Shown: in pieces, positions 18,750 through 27,579 of the stretch
Numbering within the stretch: position 1 is the stretch's first letter
Layout: each line of letters opens with the position of its first letter
Assembly (NCBI GenBank): GCA_029266335.1
Contig: JAQSXC010000024.1
Span: 1 to 61,489 of the forward strand
Direction: 5' to 3'
Source: Eubacterium sp.
Lineage (GTDB): Bacteria; Bacillota; Clostridia; Acetivibrionales; DSM-1351
Length of the DNA: 61,489 bases
Made by a program: the position numbers and the translations under genes
The notes under the pieces: model-generated
Database searches by the model: none
What the model was told of the DNA's origin: nothing
What the model saw: only the letters and a program-made list of their open reading frames with translations

Positions 18750-19168
18750 AAATAACAGCCCCTCTCTAGTTTTGTATGCAAGTATTAATAGTGCTAATTT
18801 CCAACAGTGGTACTTGTTATGAGATTATAATTCTACACCACCCGGACAAAATCCTTCAATATTTTGCAATCATTTTTCTGTTATTTCCATGTTAATTTTT
18901 AAACAGTCTCAAATAAAGTATTAACAATAATTACAAAAGTTTTGCACAAATATTCAACAAAACACGTGTTTTGTGTATAGTTTTCTGTGGATAATGTGAA
19001 TAATCCTGTTTATAAGTGTTATATAGAGGAATTTAGCCTGTGGATAACCTCTTTTAGCCTACTTGCAGTAATTTTCAATAATTAGTATTAACACTTTTGT
19101 GTAAATTTTATAATTAATAAATTATATGAAAGTTAATTTTTTTACAGAACATCAGAAAAGGTATAATA
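18750..19168. other. 419-base intergenic region upstream of hpf
   Basis: AT-rich region with no credible gene. It contains the palindrome ACAAAACACGTGTTTTGT (18957-18974) and two exact DnaA-box sequences TGTGGATAA (18986-18994 and 19039-19047), on the same strand and 53 bases apart. It must hold the hpf promoter; no convincing sigma-A pair was found. Confidence 0.6.
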
Positions 19169-19798
19169 CTACTGCTCAAATTCCAACTCAACAAAGGCGG
19201 ACGGAATATGGAAATTAGCTTTATAGGTAGGTGATAAAGCCGAATATTCAACAAGTCCATTTAGCATCCTGTCAATTCTGTATAAATTGAAGTGCCATCT
19301 GTCCTTATTTTGAGGAGGCATATTTTCAGTTGATGAAAATTCATTCAAGGGAATTGCCAGTTCCACGGAAAAAGTCTTATTCTCTTCATCGCATATTACC
19401 GATGAATTAATAACCTTTTCTGTTCTGGCAAAAGTAAGCGTTTTACCTTGTAAATCATTATGTATGCAATAGTGTAAAACAGCATTCAGCGGATTTACCT
19501 CTATCTCGATATAAGTTCTGCTATCTCTGTCATCGTCAATAAATAACTCTACCACATCTTCATTGTAAAGCTTGTCATTATATTCTGTCATGGTAGCACA
19601 TAATGTTTCATACCTGCATTGGAAGCCTGCATATAAATAATCGTTATTCCACAGGAGCCTGGCATAGGTATCCAATTTTGAAGCATGACCTGTAATATTA
19701 TCCAACAGTTTGACTTCCATAGCCTTTTGCCATTCAGGTTTATTAAGATTGCCATTTATGTCCAGATCATTTGGTATTTTTCTACATATATATTTCAA
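19169..19798 (-). CDS. CBM9-like carbohydrate-binding protein without secretion signal
   Basis: A 209-residue protein resembling the CBM9 (family 9 carbohydrate-binding) fold seen in xylanases: DINGNLNKPEWQKA near the N-terminus, ARLLWNNDYLYAGF, NEDVVELFIDDD and a C-terminal HFNLYRI. It has no signal peptide or anchor, so it is probably cytoplasmic. The start is TTG at 19798 with GGGAG 8 bases upstream. It lies 122 bases beyond the sugar-binding lipoprotein, separated by a terminator, so read-through or a separate promoter is needed. A role in handling imported sugar is only a guess from context. Confidence 0.65.
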   Translation of the reverse strand: MKYICRKIPNDLDINGNLNKPEWQKAMEVKLLDNITGHASKLDTYARLLWNNDYLYAGFQCRYETLCATMTEYNDKLYNEDVVELFIDDDRDSRTYIEIEVNPLNAVLHYCIHNDLQGKTLTFARTEKVINSSVICDEENKTFSVELAIPLNEFSSTENMPPQNKDRWHFNLYRIDRMLNGLVEYSALSPTYKANFHIPSAFVELEFEQ

Positions 19799-19876
19799 AG
19801 CTCAATCTCCCTTAATTAGTTATAATGTAATATAATAGTGCAAAGCTCCATTAATTTCAAGGCTTCAGAGAATCAG

Positions 19877-19907
19877 AAAAGGAGGGAAATAAAAATCCCC
19901 TCCTTTT
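19877..19907 (-). terminator. Intrinsic terminator after the second binding-protein gene
   Basis: Arms AAAAGGAGGG (19877-19886) and CCCTCCTTTT (19898-19907), 14 bases past the lipoprotein stop. Confidence 0.75.
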
Positions 19908-19920
19908 ATATCATTTTCGT

Positions 19921-21330
19921 CTATTTATCATCAAGAATTTGTTGTACTGCTTCATCCATCTTCTTTAAGCCTTCATCAACAGATATTTTATTCTTCATAA
20001 CATATTCAGAAATTTCACCGATTTTGGTATTTGCATCTCCTGCCTTTACAGTCTGCCATAATGGACAAGGATTCTGAAGTGCATCCAGATAAACCTGCTT
20101 GGTATTCTTGGGACCAAAATTAGCTGTCAGGAATAATTCCTTATTTATCGAATCTATAGGCGATAAACCGGCACCTGTTGAAACCACTGACTTATAGCTT
20201 TCTTCACTGGCTATAAACTTCACAAACTCCCAAGCTGCAGGAATATTTTTAGAGGATGGAGAAATACATATACCCTTTGATTGAACAGGGTTAAAGTTTT
20301 TACCTGTAGTACCCTGCGGCATCTGCATTACGTCATAGTTGATATTTATCCCCTTTGATGCATCTGCATAACCGTATAGAAGATAGGATGCCAACGGATA
20401 AATTGCACATTTTCCCTGGGCAAAAATATCAGTCCATGCCGGAACTGTATCAAAATCAGGTGCTACATGGTATTTCCAAATTGCATCGTTTAAAAACTGG
20501 AATGTCTTTTTTGATGAGTCGTTTAAGAGATTTGATTTTGAACCGTCTACCGATACCAGTCCTTCACCGTAGGAATTAGCCATAGGATCAACAAAACCGT
20601 CTATCCAGGTTGAATAATTAGCCAGCCCCCACTGTACTATGTTCTTTGAATCAAATGCAGGATCTTCTGCATTCTTTCCGTTTTTGTCCAGAGTCAGTTT
20701 CTTTGCCATTGCCAGTATATCATCCCAGGTTGCATTTGCTGCCGGTGCGGATAAACCTGCTTTTGCAAGCATATCTGTGTTATACGCCAGAATTATTGTA
20801 TTGATATCCTGTGGAAGACCGTAAACTTTTCCGTTATATGATGACAGATCCAATGCTGCTTTATAATATTTGTTCAAATCAAAATTATCTTTCTTTGCAA
20901 GCTCGCCCACGTCAACCAGGTAGCCTTTTTCAGCATAATCCGCAAGATAGAGGGTTGTAGACATTGCAAATACGTCAGGCGCACTTCCTGCCGCACTTTG
21001 AGTAGCCAGCTTGGTCCAGTAGTTTCCCCAGTCTGCAAAATCAAGATTAACCTTTATACCTGGATTCTTTGAGGTAAAAGTATCAATTTGAGCCTGAATA
21101 GCTTTTGCCTGGTCAGCATTTCCCCAGAAATTATATTTGATCTCTCCGGAAACAGGTTCGGCAGCAGTTGATCCACCGCTTGCAGCCGTTGTATCCTGAG
21201 ATGCCTGACTGTCTGCCGAGGATGTGGAGCCTGAAGTTTCACCGTTACCTCCACAAGCTGCAAATAGTAAAGTCATCATTGTTATGCAGAGTACTAATGA
21301 TATAGCTTTAAATAATTTAAGATTTTTCAT
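19921..21330 (-). CDS. Sugar-binding lipoprotein of second ABC transporter
   Basis: A 469-residue family 1 extracellular solute-binding protein. The signal peptide ends in the lipobox LFAAC near residue 26, followed by a Ser/Thr/Gly/Ala linker, so it is a membrane-anchored receptor. The mature part has the usual two-lobe features (NFWGNADQ region, AYNTDMLAKAGL, ASEESYKSVVSTGAGLSP). AGGGGG precedes the ATG. It follows its two permease genes after a 263-base spacer, the reverse of the order in the first sugar locus. Ligand unknown. Confidence 0.92.
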   Translation of the reverse strand: MKNLKLFKAISLVLCITMMTLLFAACGGNGETSGSTSSADSQASQDTTAASGGSTAAEPVSGEIKYNFWGNADQAKAIQAQIDTFTSKNPGIKVNLDFADWGNYWTKLATQSAAGSAPDVFAMSTTLYLADYAEKGYLVDVGELAKKDNFDLNKYYKAALDLSSYNGKVYGLPQDINTIILAYNTDMLAKAGLSAPAANATWDDILAMAKKLTLDKNGKNAEDPAFDSKNIVQWGLANYSTWIDGFVDPMANSYGEGLVSVDGSKSNLLNDSSKKTFQFLNDAIWKYHVAPDFDTVPAWTDIFAQGKCAIYPLASYLLYGYADASKGININYDVMQMPQGTTGKNFNPVQSKGICISPSSKNIPAAWEFVKFIASEESYKSVVSTGAGLSPIDSINKELFLTANFGPKNTKQVYLDALQNPCPLWQTVKAGDANTKIGEISEYVMKNKISVDEGLKKMDEAVQQILDDK

Positions 21331-21593
21331 TTAAAAATCCCCCTTAGATTTAAACTCTTCGACATTTTAACCTTCTTAACTATCCTGCTTAATTGCTGTA
21401 TTGAAAGTTTTTTTCATAAGCAGTAAAATTATAGATGACATTTAAACTTTGGTTATCTATTATTGCCTGCAGGTTATACCGCGTTGGCATATATGATAAC
21501 CTTTTTTTATTCCAATCCGTATATAAACAGCCCGGTATCACCACCCTTTTTCACATATTTGTATGAACCATCCCTCCATTTCCTTAAAAGTCA

Positions 21594-22457
21594 CTAACCC
21601 TTTACAGCCCCTAATGTTAATCCGCTGACAAAGTACTTCTGTGCAGCGAAGAAAATTATTAAACTCGGAAGTGTTACAACAGTGATGACACACGCTATTA
21701 AATGTGTATCAGTCAGGTTCATTCTCATCTGGCTCTGCATTATACTTACTCCAACCGATATAGTATACTTCTTTATATCGCTTAAGAAGATCAGCGGAGT
21801 GAAAAAGTCTCCCCATGCTGCTATAAAACACATAACTCCTACAGCAATTATTGATGGTTTTGCAAGGGGAACAATTATCTTAAATAGAATCCCTACTGGT
21901 GATGCCCCGTCAATTGTAGCCGCCTCGTCAAGTTCTTTCGGGATTCCCATTATAAACTGTCTTAACAGGAATATGTATACCGCAAAACCGAAGAAAGGCG
22001 GAACTATTATAGGTAAAAAGGTGTTGTACCAGTTCAATTGCTTATATACCATAAACAGCGGAACCAGAGTGCTGTGAACAGGTATGAGCATTGTAGATAT
22101 TATAAGCATAAACCAGATGTTTTTACCTCTTCCGTTGAATCTTGCAAACCCATAGGCAATGAATAAACCCGAAAGTACGTTTCCTATAACTACCATCAAT
22201 GTGGTAAATACAGTGTTTTTAAGCCATAAAGCAACCGGCCATATATCGGCATTTTTCACAAAAGCAAAATAATAATTCTTCCACTGCGGATCCTTTGGGA
22301 AAAATTTCTGCGGATACTCAGTTGTCTCTAAAAAAGTTTTCAGAGATGTAGATATTATTTGCCAGAAAGGTAAAATAAATAAAAAGGAAATTATTATCAG
22401 AGCCAGATAAACTAATGACTTACCCAGTATCTTTTTGAAGTTATTTTGTTTATTCAT
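21594..22457 (-). CDS. Sugar ABC transporter permease (MalG type), second locus
   Basis: A 287-residue permease with six predicted helices and an EAA loop reading ELDEAATIDGASPVG followed by IVPLAKP. GGAGGGG lies before the ATG, and the gene begins 3 bases after the partner permease stops. It would form the heterodimeric channel with the 22461-23348 product for sugar delivered by the lipoprotein encoded downstream. As in the first locus, no ATPase gene is present. Confidence 0.93.
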   Translation of the reverse strand: MNKQNNFKKILGKSLVYLALIIISFLFILPFWQIISTSLKTFLETTEYPQKFFPKDPQWKNYYFAFVKNADIWPVALWLKNTVFTTLMVVIGNVLSGLFIAYGFARFNGRGKNIWFMLIISTMLIPVHSTLVPLFMVYKQLNWYNTFLPIIVPPFFGFAVYIFLLRQFIMGIPKELDEAATIDGASPVGILFKIIVPLAKPSIIAVGVMCFIAAWGDFFTPLIFLSDIKKYTISVGVSIMQSQMRMNLTDTHLIACVITVVTLPSLIIFFAAQKYFVSGLTLGAVKG

Positions 22458-22460
22458 ATT

Positions 22461-23348
22461 CTACTCCCCTCCTTCATAATGCACCCAGGAATTAGATGAT
22501 TTCATTACCAGGAAGGTAAGTACCAATGTTATAAGGAATAAAACCACCGATTGAGCTGAAGCATAGCCAAACTTTCCAAACTGAAAGGCATCTCTGTAAA
22601 GCTTGTATACATAAAAATAAGTAGACTGATCAGGGCCTCCGTTAGTAATAACATATGCCGGTGTGAATATCTGCATCTGGGCAATGGCTTGTAAAATGAA
22701 ATTGTACAGAATTGTGGGAGTAAGCATCGGAAGGGTAACCGACTTAAATCTCTGTAAAATATTAGCTCCATCAACATATGCAGCCTCATAATAAGTTTCG
22801 GAAATACCCTGCAGCCCCATAAGGAATATGATCATGGTCTGGCCTACACCCCACGCTCCTATTATTATGAAAGACAGTTTGGCCAGGCCGGGCTCCCCGA
22901 GCCAGTCAATTCCGTTAATGCCTATCAGACTTAATACTCTGTTAAGCAGGCCATATTTTGTGTTGAATATGAAAAACATTGAAACTGCTGTTGCAACTCC
23001 GGGTAATATTGTAGGAATGTAAAAAACAGTTCTGAAAAGCCCCAGAGCTTTTATCTTCGAATTGAGCAAAAGAGCCAACAGTAGTGCGATAAGCATATTT
23101 ACAGGTACTCCAAGTATTACCATGTACAGGGTGTTAAAAATGGCTTTTCTGTATTCCTTATCTCCAAAGAGCTTAATATAGTTCTCAAATCCGACAAATA
23201 TATTGTTCATACCATTTGTCTTAAATGTACTCAATACAAATGTATATACAATCGGAATCAGCCAAAATAACAGAAATCCCAAAATCCCGGGAAGAATAAA
23301 TAAGTACATGTACATTTCATTTCTTTTTTCCTGTTTCATTTTAATCAA
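22461..23348 (-). CDS. Sugar ABC transporter permease (MalF type), second locus
   Basis: About 295 residues, six predicted helices, EAA loop YYEAAYVDGAN followed by VTLPMLTP. The listed start is TTG at 23348, which has GGGGGG at 7-base spacing; an ATG three codons later (23339) is further from it. It is the first transporter gene after the oxidoreductase, 36 bases downstream, so all four genes to 19921 are probably one transcript. Confidence 0.92.
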   Translation of the reverse strand: MIKMKQEKRNEMYMYLFILPGILGFLLFWLIPIVYTFVLSTFKTNGMNNIFVGFENYIKLFGDKEYRKAIFNTLYMVILGVPVNMLIALLLALLLNSKIKALGLFRTVFYIPTILPGVATAVSMFFIFNTKYGLLNRVLSLIGINGIDWLGEPGLAKLSFIIIGAWGVGQTMIIFLMGLQGISETYYEAAYVDGANILQRFKSVTLPMLTPTILYNFILQAIAQMQIFTPAYVITNGGPDQSTYFYVYKLYRDAFQFGKFGYASAQSVVLFLITLVLTFLVMKSSNSWVHYEGGE

Positions 23349-23384
23349 ATGTTATCCCCCCTCTTTGATCCAACCTTATCAAAT

Positions 23385-24485
23385 TTATTTGAACTCGGAT
23401 ATGGACACAATTCTATTTTCTTTAATGGATTTTTCAGCAGCCAAAGCAATTAACAGTGCATCCTCAGTTTGCTCCAAGTTGGCAACCGGCTCTCTCTTAA
23501 GAGAAATACATTCAATAAATTCAAGCCTTTGAGTTTGACAGCCTATGTGGCCAAAACCATTGTTATCTGATACTATGTCAGGATTATATTCAACCTTGTC
23601 GTTATATTCACCGCCATATATTCCGAAGCATTCGTCACGCCGTGCTATCAACTGTTTGCCATTGTCACCGATAAAGCCTATCTCCAGTCCGTCACCGGAA
23701 TTGTTCTGGGGTTTCAGGTACATGCATAATCCCAGTTGGGCTTTAGCACCATTTTCATACTCAATTGATATTACCGCATGATCTACAGTATTTATATTTC
23801 TGATTATTTTTGGCTCTTTTATGGAATAGCTGCAATCAATCAGATTGTCCTGACCATTTTTGTAAACATGCTGTCCGCCCATTGCAAAAACACTTTTGGG
23901 TTTCGAGCCAATCATCCAGTTAAAGATATCAAAATGATGACAGTCCTTCTCCACTATAGTTCCTCCGGATTTTGTCTCATCATAAAACCAATCCTCCTGC
24001 GGGAAGCATTGACGGAACTCTTTACACCATGCCATCATTACGTTTCCAAGCTCTTTTTGCTCATTTATTTTTTTACCGATAGTTCTGTATAAATTTGAAT
24101 ATCGGTACACAAGTCCAATCTGCAAAATTGATTTACTGCTTTTTTTAGCTTCAAGAATACGCTTGTAGCCTTCGTAGTTAATAGCAACAGGTTTTTCAAG
24201 AAATATGTTCTTTTGACGTTTCATACATTCTATAGCAAGCTCTTCATGAAGGAACCCCGGTACTGCTATAACAACCCCATCCACGTCTTCCTTATCCAGC
24301 ATTTCCATATAATCGGTATATTGTCTTGCAGTGCTCCCTTTAACAGCATCCAGTGCCCTGTCTATAGCTGTCTGATCCTTGTCGCATACAGCTGTTACCT
24401 GCGCTTCTTTTAATGCACTGAAGCCATTAAAGTGACCCATACCCATATCACCTAAGCCGATAATTGCAATTTTAGCCTTTTCCAT
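23385..24485 (-). CDS. Gfo/Idh/MocA-family sugar dehydrogenase
   Basis: A 366-residue oxidoreductase. The N-terminal Rossmann fold has IGLGDMGMGHF (residues 9-19) and the family motif EKPVA near 98-102, whose Lys is in the active site; the C-terminal domain has DCHHFDIFNWM, containing the usual catalytic His. These enzymes oxidise or reduce sugars, inositols or sugar-phosphates with NAD(P). As first gene of the second ABC operon it probably acts on the imported sugar. GGGGG lies upstream of the ATG, and the promoter region faces the divergent LacI gene. Substrate unknown. Confidence 0.9.
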   Translation of the reverse strand: MEKAKIAIIGLGDMGMGHFNGFSALKEAQVTAVCDKDQTAIDRALDAVKGSTARQYTDYMEMLDKEDVDGVVIAVPGFLHEELAIECMKRQKNIFLEKPVAINYEGYKRILEAKKSSKSILQIGLVYRYSNLYRTIGKKINEQKELGNVMMAWCKEFRQCFPQEDWFYDETKSGGTIVEKDCHHFDIFNWMIGSKPKSVFAMGGQHVYKNGQDNLIDCSYSIKEPKIIRNINTVDHAVISIEYENGAKAQLGLCMYLKPQNNSGDGLEIGFIGDNGKQLIARRDECFGIYGGEYNDKVEYNPDIVSDNNGFGHIGCQTQRLEFIECISLKREPVANLEQTEDALLIALAAEKSIKENRIVSISEFK

Positions 24486-24993
24486 TAATAATCCCCCACA
24501 TGTAATAATAAGTCATTTTGCTTTCCTGTATTTGAGAAACATTTCATTACGTAATTTTTAAGTGTTTTAGTAAATTTCACATTTATATTTATCTGATCAG
24601 AATAGGTAAGAAACCAATATTTTGTACAACTATTACAAAAATAGCCATAGTCAATCATGTATTTTTTATTAATACTTTAGACTATATGCTATAACTCTTA
24701 TAACAGTTGAACGTAAACATCATGTTTTGTTTACTAAACATATTATGAATTTATTTTACCACCGGCATAACCTTTTGTAAATACTTAAATGCTTTTTAAA
24801 AAAGTTTTTTGTTCCAGCACAAAATTATCCCTTTGTACCATCAGTTTGTGTTAATTAGTTCCCTATAAAGGATTATTGCAAATGGTTTAGTAAATGGCAA
24901 CGTAACAAATAGTTTGTTTATTAATTTGTTTACTAACGTTTACTGCCATGATATACTATATTCAAATTGAGTTTACGAATTTTGGAGGTTTAT
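24486..24993. promoter_or_regulatory. Divergent promoter region with repeated TTTAGTAAA operators
   Basis: This gap separates the dehydrogenase/ABC operon (minus) from the LacI gene (plus). Sites with the core TTTAGTAAA or its complement lie at 24566-24574, 24728-24740 (TGTTTACTAAACA, a perfect 13-base palindrome) and 24886-24894, with a variant TTTACTAAC at 24929-24937 followed by GTTTACT. A further imperfect palindrome AACAAATAGTTTGTT is at 24904-24918. Repression of both directions by the LacI product is inferred. Confidence 0.6.
24929..24957 (+). promoter_or_regulatory. Promoter of the second LacI gene, overlapped by an operator
   Basis: TTTACT (24929-24934), a 17-base spacer and TATACT (24952-24957) form a sigma-A-like promoter. 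The -35 lies inside the operator-like TTTACTAAC, so the regulator probably represses its own gene. Confidence 0.55.
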
Positions 24994-26016
24994 ATGGCTA
25001 CAATAAGAGATGTTGCAAAAATGGCCAATGTATCAACTGCCACTGTTTCCAGAATATTAAATGCCGATAAGACATATAAGGTAACAAATGAAACCAGGGA
25101 GAGAGTCTGGCAGGCAGTAAAAACACTGAACTATGTTAGAAATCAAGTAAAAGAATCTGTAAATAAAGTCGATATAAAAAATTCAACAGTCAGCAAGGTA
25201 AAAATAGGATGTATCTTGTGTGTTACCCGGGAAAAGTATACCGATCCTTATTTTATGTCCATTTTATCGGGAGTTGAAGCCAAACTTATAGAGAATGGTT
25301 ATAGCTTATCAGTCATCAGAACTATAAATGAACTTCAGGATCCCACCATATTATTTAATACATTGAGCGAATCACTGACAGGACTTATTGTAATGGAAAC
25401 CCTGAGTGATGAGATTTATTCACAGTTGAAGGACAAGGTTGAGTTTATAGTCGGTATCGACACAAAACATCAGGATATAGACAATGTATGTTATGACCAG
25501 TTCGCAGCTGCCGAAAAGGCAGTTCAGCACCTGATTGACAAAGGTCACAGAAGGATAGGCTTTATCGGTGGGACAGACGGAATCGACCCCATCAGAAAAG
25601 AGCAGCGTTACAGGGGATATCTCAGTGTCCTTGAGGATAACAACATAAAAGAAGATTTTGATATTGTAAAAAACTGTGAATGGGATTCTAAAATGTGTTA
25701 TTCAAAGACCATTGAAATATTAAATGTTCAAGACAGGCCCACTGCTATTTTTGCAGCAAGTGACCTCATGGCCATGATAGCTGTAAATGCAATATACGAA
25801 CAGGGCCTTAAAGTACCAGATGATATCGCCGTTATCGGCTTAAGTAATATTGATATGTCCAAATATTCAAATCCCCCTCTAAGTACCATTGACGTGCCTA
25901 AAACACAAATGGGGGAAATAGCTGCTGAAATACTAATTACGCTAATAAAGGGAGAACGCTCTCTGCCGAAAAAAATAATTTTGCCCACAAGTTTGGTTGT
26001 AAGAAACTCAACATAA
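24994..26016 (+). CDS. LacI-family transcriptional regulator (second locus)
   Basis: About 340 residues. HTH ATIRDVAKMANVSTATVSRIL at the start, hinge, then an effector domain with GFIGGTDGIDPIRKEQRYRGY and a C-terminal IGLSNIDMSKYSNPPLSTIDVP. The ATG at 24994 has GGAGG 5 bases upstream and begins directly before the HTH; nine extra in-frame codons upstream are ignored. Divergent from the second sugar ABC operon and flanked by repeated operator-like sequences, it is the probable local repressor relieved by a sugar. Confidence 0.93.
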   Translation: MATIRDVAKMANVSTATVSRILNADKTYKVTNETRERVWQAVKTLNYVRNQVKESVNKVDIKNSTVSKVKIGCILCVTREKYTDPYFMSILSGVEAKLIENGYSLSVIRTINELQDPTILFNTLSESLTGLIVMETLSDEIYSQLKDKVEFIVGIDTKHQDIDNVCYDQFAAAEKAVQHLIDKGHRRIGFIGGTDGIDPIRKEQRYRGYLSVLEDNNIKEDFDIVKNCEWDSKMCYSKTIEILNVQDRPTAIFAASDLMAMIAVNAIYEQGLKVPDDIAVIGLSNIDMSKYSNPPLSTIDVPKTQMGEIAAEILITLIKGERSLPKKIILPTSLVVRNST

Positions 26017-26017
26017 T

Positions 26018-26064
26018 AAAAGCAGGCTGACTTCAATAAATTTATCAAAAGTCAGCCTGCTTTT
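26018..26064 (+). terminator. Intrinsic terminator between convergent genes
   Basis: 16-base perfect arms at 26018-26033 and 26049-26064, AAAA/TTTT at the ends, directly after the LacI stop. It can serve both the LacI gene and the convergent zinc-ribbon gene. Confidence 0.85.
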
Positions 26065-26094
26065 ATCATTATCATATTTATTCAGCATCGTTAT

Positions 26095-26358
26095 TTATTT
26101 TTGATTTGAAAAACATTTACTGCAGTAAACAGGCTTGTCCAAATGTGGTTTAAACGGAACCCTTGTTGTTTGCCCGCATTCTGCACATACAGCATCATAT
26201 AGTTCTTTTTTGGTTGAATGGTCCCTCTTGCTTCTACAAGCTTTGCATCTTGTAGGTTCGTTCTGGAAGCCTTTTTCAGCATAGAACTCCTGTTCTCCTG
26301 CAGAAAAAATAAATTCCTCTCCACATTCTTTGCAAACCAAGGTCTTGTCATTATACAT
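26095..26358 (-). CDS. Zinc-ribbon protein with four CxxC motifs
   Basis: An 87-residue protein with four CxxC pairs: CKEC, CKAC, CAEC and CSKC, which can form two zinc ribbons. The middle has EEFIFSAGEQEFYAEKGFQNEPTRC, a segment typical of the small CxxC-x17-CxxC-type bacterial zinc-ribbon family. I choose the ATG at 26358 (AGGGG 8 bases upstream) rather than GTG at 26373. Zinc binding is a firm inference from the motifs; nucleic-acid or protein binding is possible. No operon partner is evident. Confidence 0.8.
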   Translation of the reverse strand: MYNDKTLVCKECGEEFIFSAGEQEFYAEKGFQNEPTRCKACRSKRDHSTKKELYDAVCAECGQTTRVPFKPHLDKPVYCSKCFSNQK

Positions 26359-26466
26359 TGTATCGCCCCTCACTTAACAGGTATTTATTAATATTTTACA
26401 TTATATTACAAACTTTACCATTATTCAATATGCAATTTTAAACCCTGAAGGAGCACTTAAGTTCTG

Positions 26467-27579
26467 TTACCTGTATTTCTCAACTATCTCTTTCATTTCC
26501 ACCCATTTGTTTTCAATGTCTTCAACCATTTTAAACTGAGTTCTGCACCTGTCCAGATTATGACCGTCCCTATGTATTTTGAAATAAACATCGCCATTCA
26601 GGTAATCAGTTAAAAATCTGATACCGCATTCCAAAGTCATCAGCTTTGCGCCTAAGGGCAAAAGATCAATTTCCAATGGCGTCAATACATTTCTGGTTGC
26701 ATCCAGATAACCCCTGGTGTAATTCTCAAAAAGTCTCAAATCCATACATACTTTGGACAGCTCTTTTTCATCTTCATCAGCCGGATTTGTACCTGAACGA
26801 ATAGCATCACCAAAATCGTATAAGGACGAGCCGGGCATTACGGTATCAAGGTCAACCACACAAATTCCTTCTCCGGTAACATCATCAATCATTACATTAT
26901 TAAATTTGGTATCATTATGTGTTACTCTGACAGGCAGCTTGTTATTTTCAAGCAGCTCTGTTATTTTTACAGTTTCCTGTGCTCTTTTATTGACAAAATC
27001 AATTTCTGCCTTCACTCCGGAAGCCCTATTGCAACTATCGGCGTTGACTGCATCCATAAATGCAGAATATCTTTTTCCAGTGTTGTGAAAATCCGGTATT
27101 ACTTCATAAAGTGAGCCGGCTTCAAAGTCACTTAAAAGATTTTGAAACTTTCCGAACGCATTTCCGGCATTGTACAGGTGATTTTCATTTTCTACTATTT
27201 GATAGGTCCTGGCGCCTTCAATAAATACATAGGCTCTCCAGTATTTGTCTTCATTCGTTTTGAAATAACTTTTACCCGAATTGGTATATATAATGTTCAG
27301 GGTCTGTCTGCTATAGTCTGCACCTTTGGAGGCAAACTTCTGTTTAATATGTCCTGTAACCAGTTCAATATTATTCATCAGCTGCTCGGGATTCTTAAAA
27401 ATATTGTTATTTATTCTTTGCAGAATATATCTGTGGCTTGAGCCGTCAGCTTTCTTAAAACTCGCGGCATAGGTGTCATTTATATGTCCGAAGCCATAAG
27501 GAACTGCCCCAATAAATTCACCCTCAAACCTGAAGTTGCCAACCAGCTGTAAAAAGTCAATATCGGTATAATTCGTCAT
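26467..27579 (-). CDS. APH-family sugar kinase, NahK-like
   Basis: About 370 residues, aminoglycoside-phosphotransferase fold. It shows GFGHINDTYAA near the N-terminus, the catalytic-loop THNDTKFNNVMID and metal-binding VVDLDTVMPG. This combination, with long N-terminal extension, matches N-acetylhexosamine 1-kinase (NahK/LnpB) relatives, which make GlcNAc-1-P or GalNAc-1-P from ATP. GGGAGG precedes the ATG at 27579, and the gene overlaps the upstream nucleotidyltransferase by 4 bases. With that enzyme and galE upstream it could form a salvage route for N-acetylhexosamines. Substrate is inferred, not proven. Confidence 0.75.
   Translation of the reverse strand: MTNYTDIDFLQLVGNFRFEGEFIGAVPYGFGHINDTYAASFKKADGSSHRYILQRINNNIFKNPEQLMNNIELVTGHIKQKFASKGADYSRQTLNIIYTNSGKSYFKTNEDKYWRAYVFIEGARTYQIVENENHLYNAGNAFGKFQNLLSDFEAGSLYEVIPDFHNTGKRYSAFMDAVNADSCNRASGVKAEIDFVNKRAQETVKITELLENNKLPVRVTHNDTKFNNVMIDDVTGEGICVVDLDTVMPGSSLYDFGDAIRSGTNPADEDEKELSKVCMDLRLFENYTRGYLDATRNVLTPLEIDLLPLGAKLMTLECGIRFLTDYLNGDVYFKIHRDGHNLDRCRTQFKMVEDIENKWVEMKEIVEKYR

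Noticed and set aside
18750-19168. raiA-type RNA upstream of hpf
   Set aside because: The gap is AT-rich with no dense base-pairing; only the palindrome and DnaA boxes stand out.
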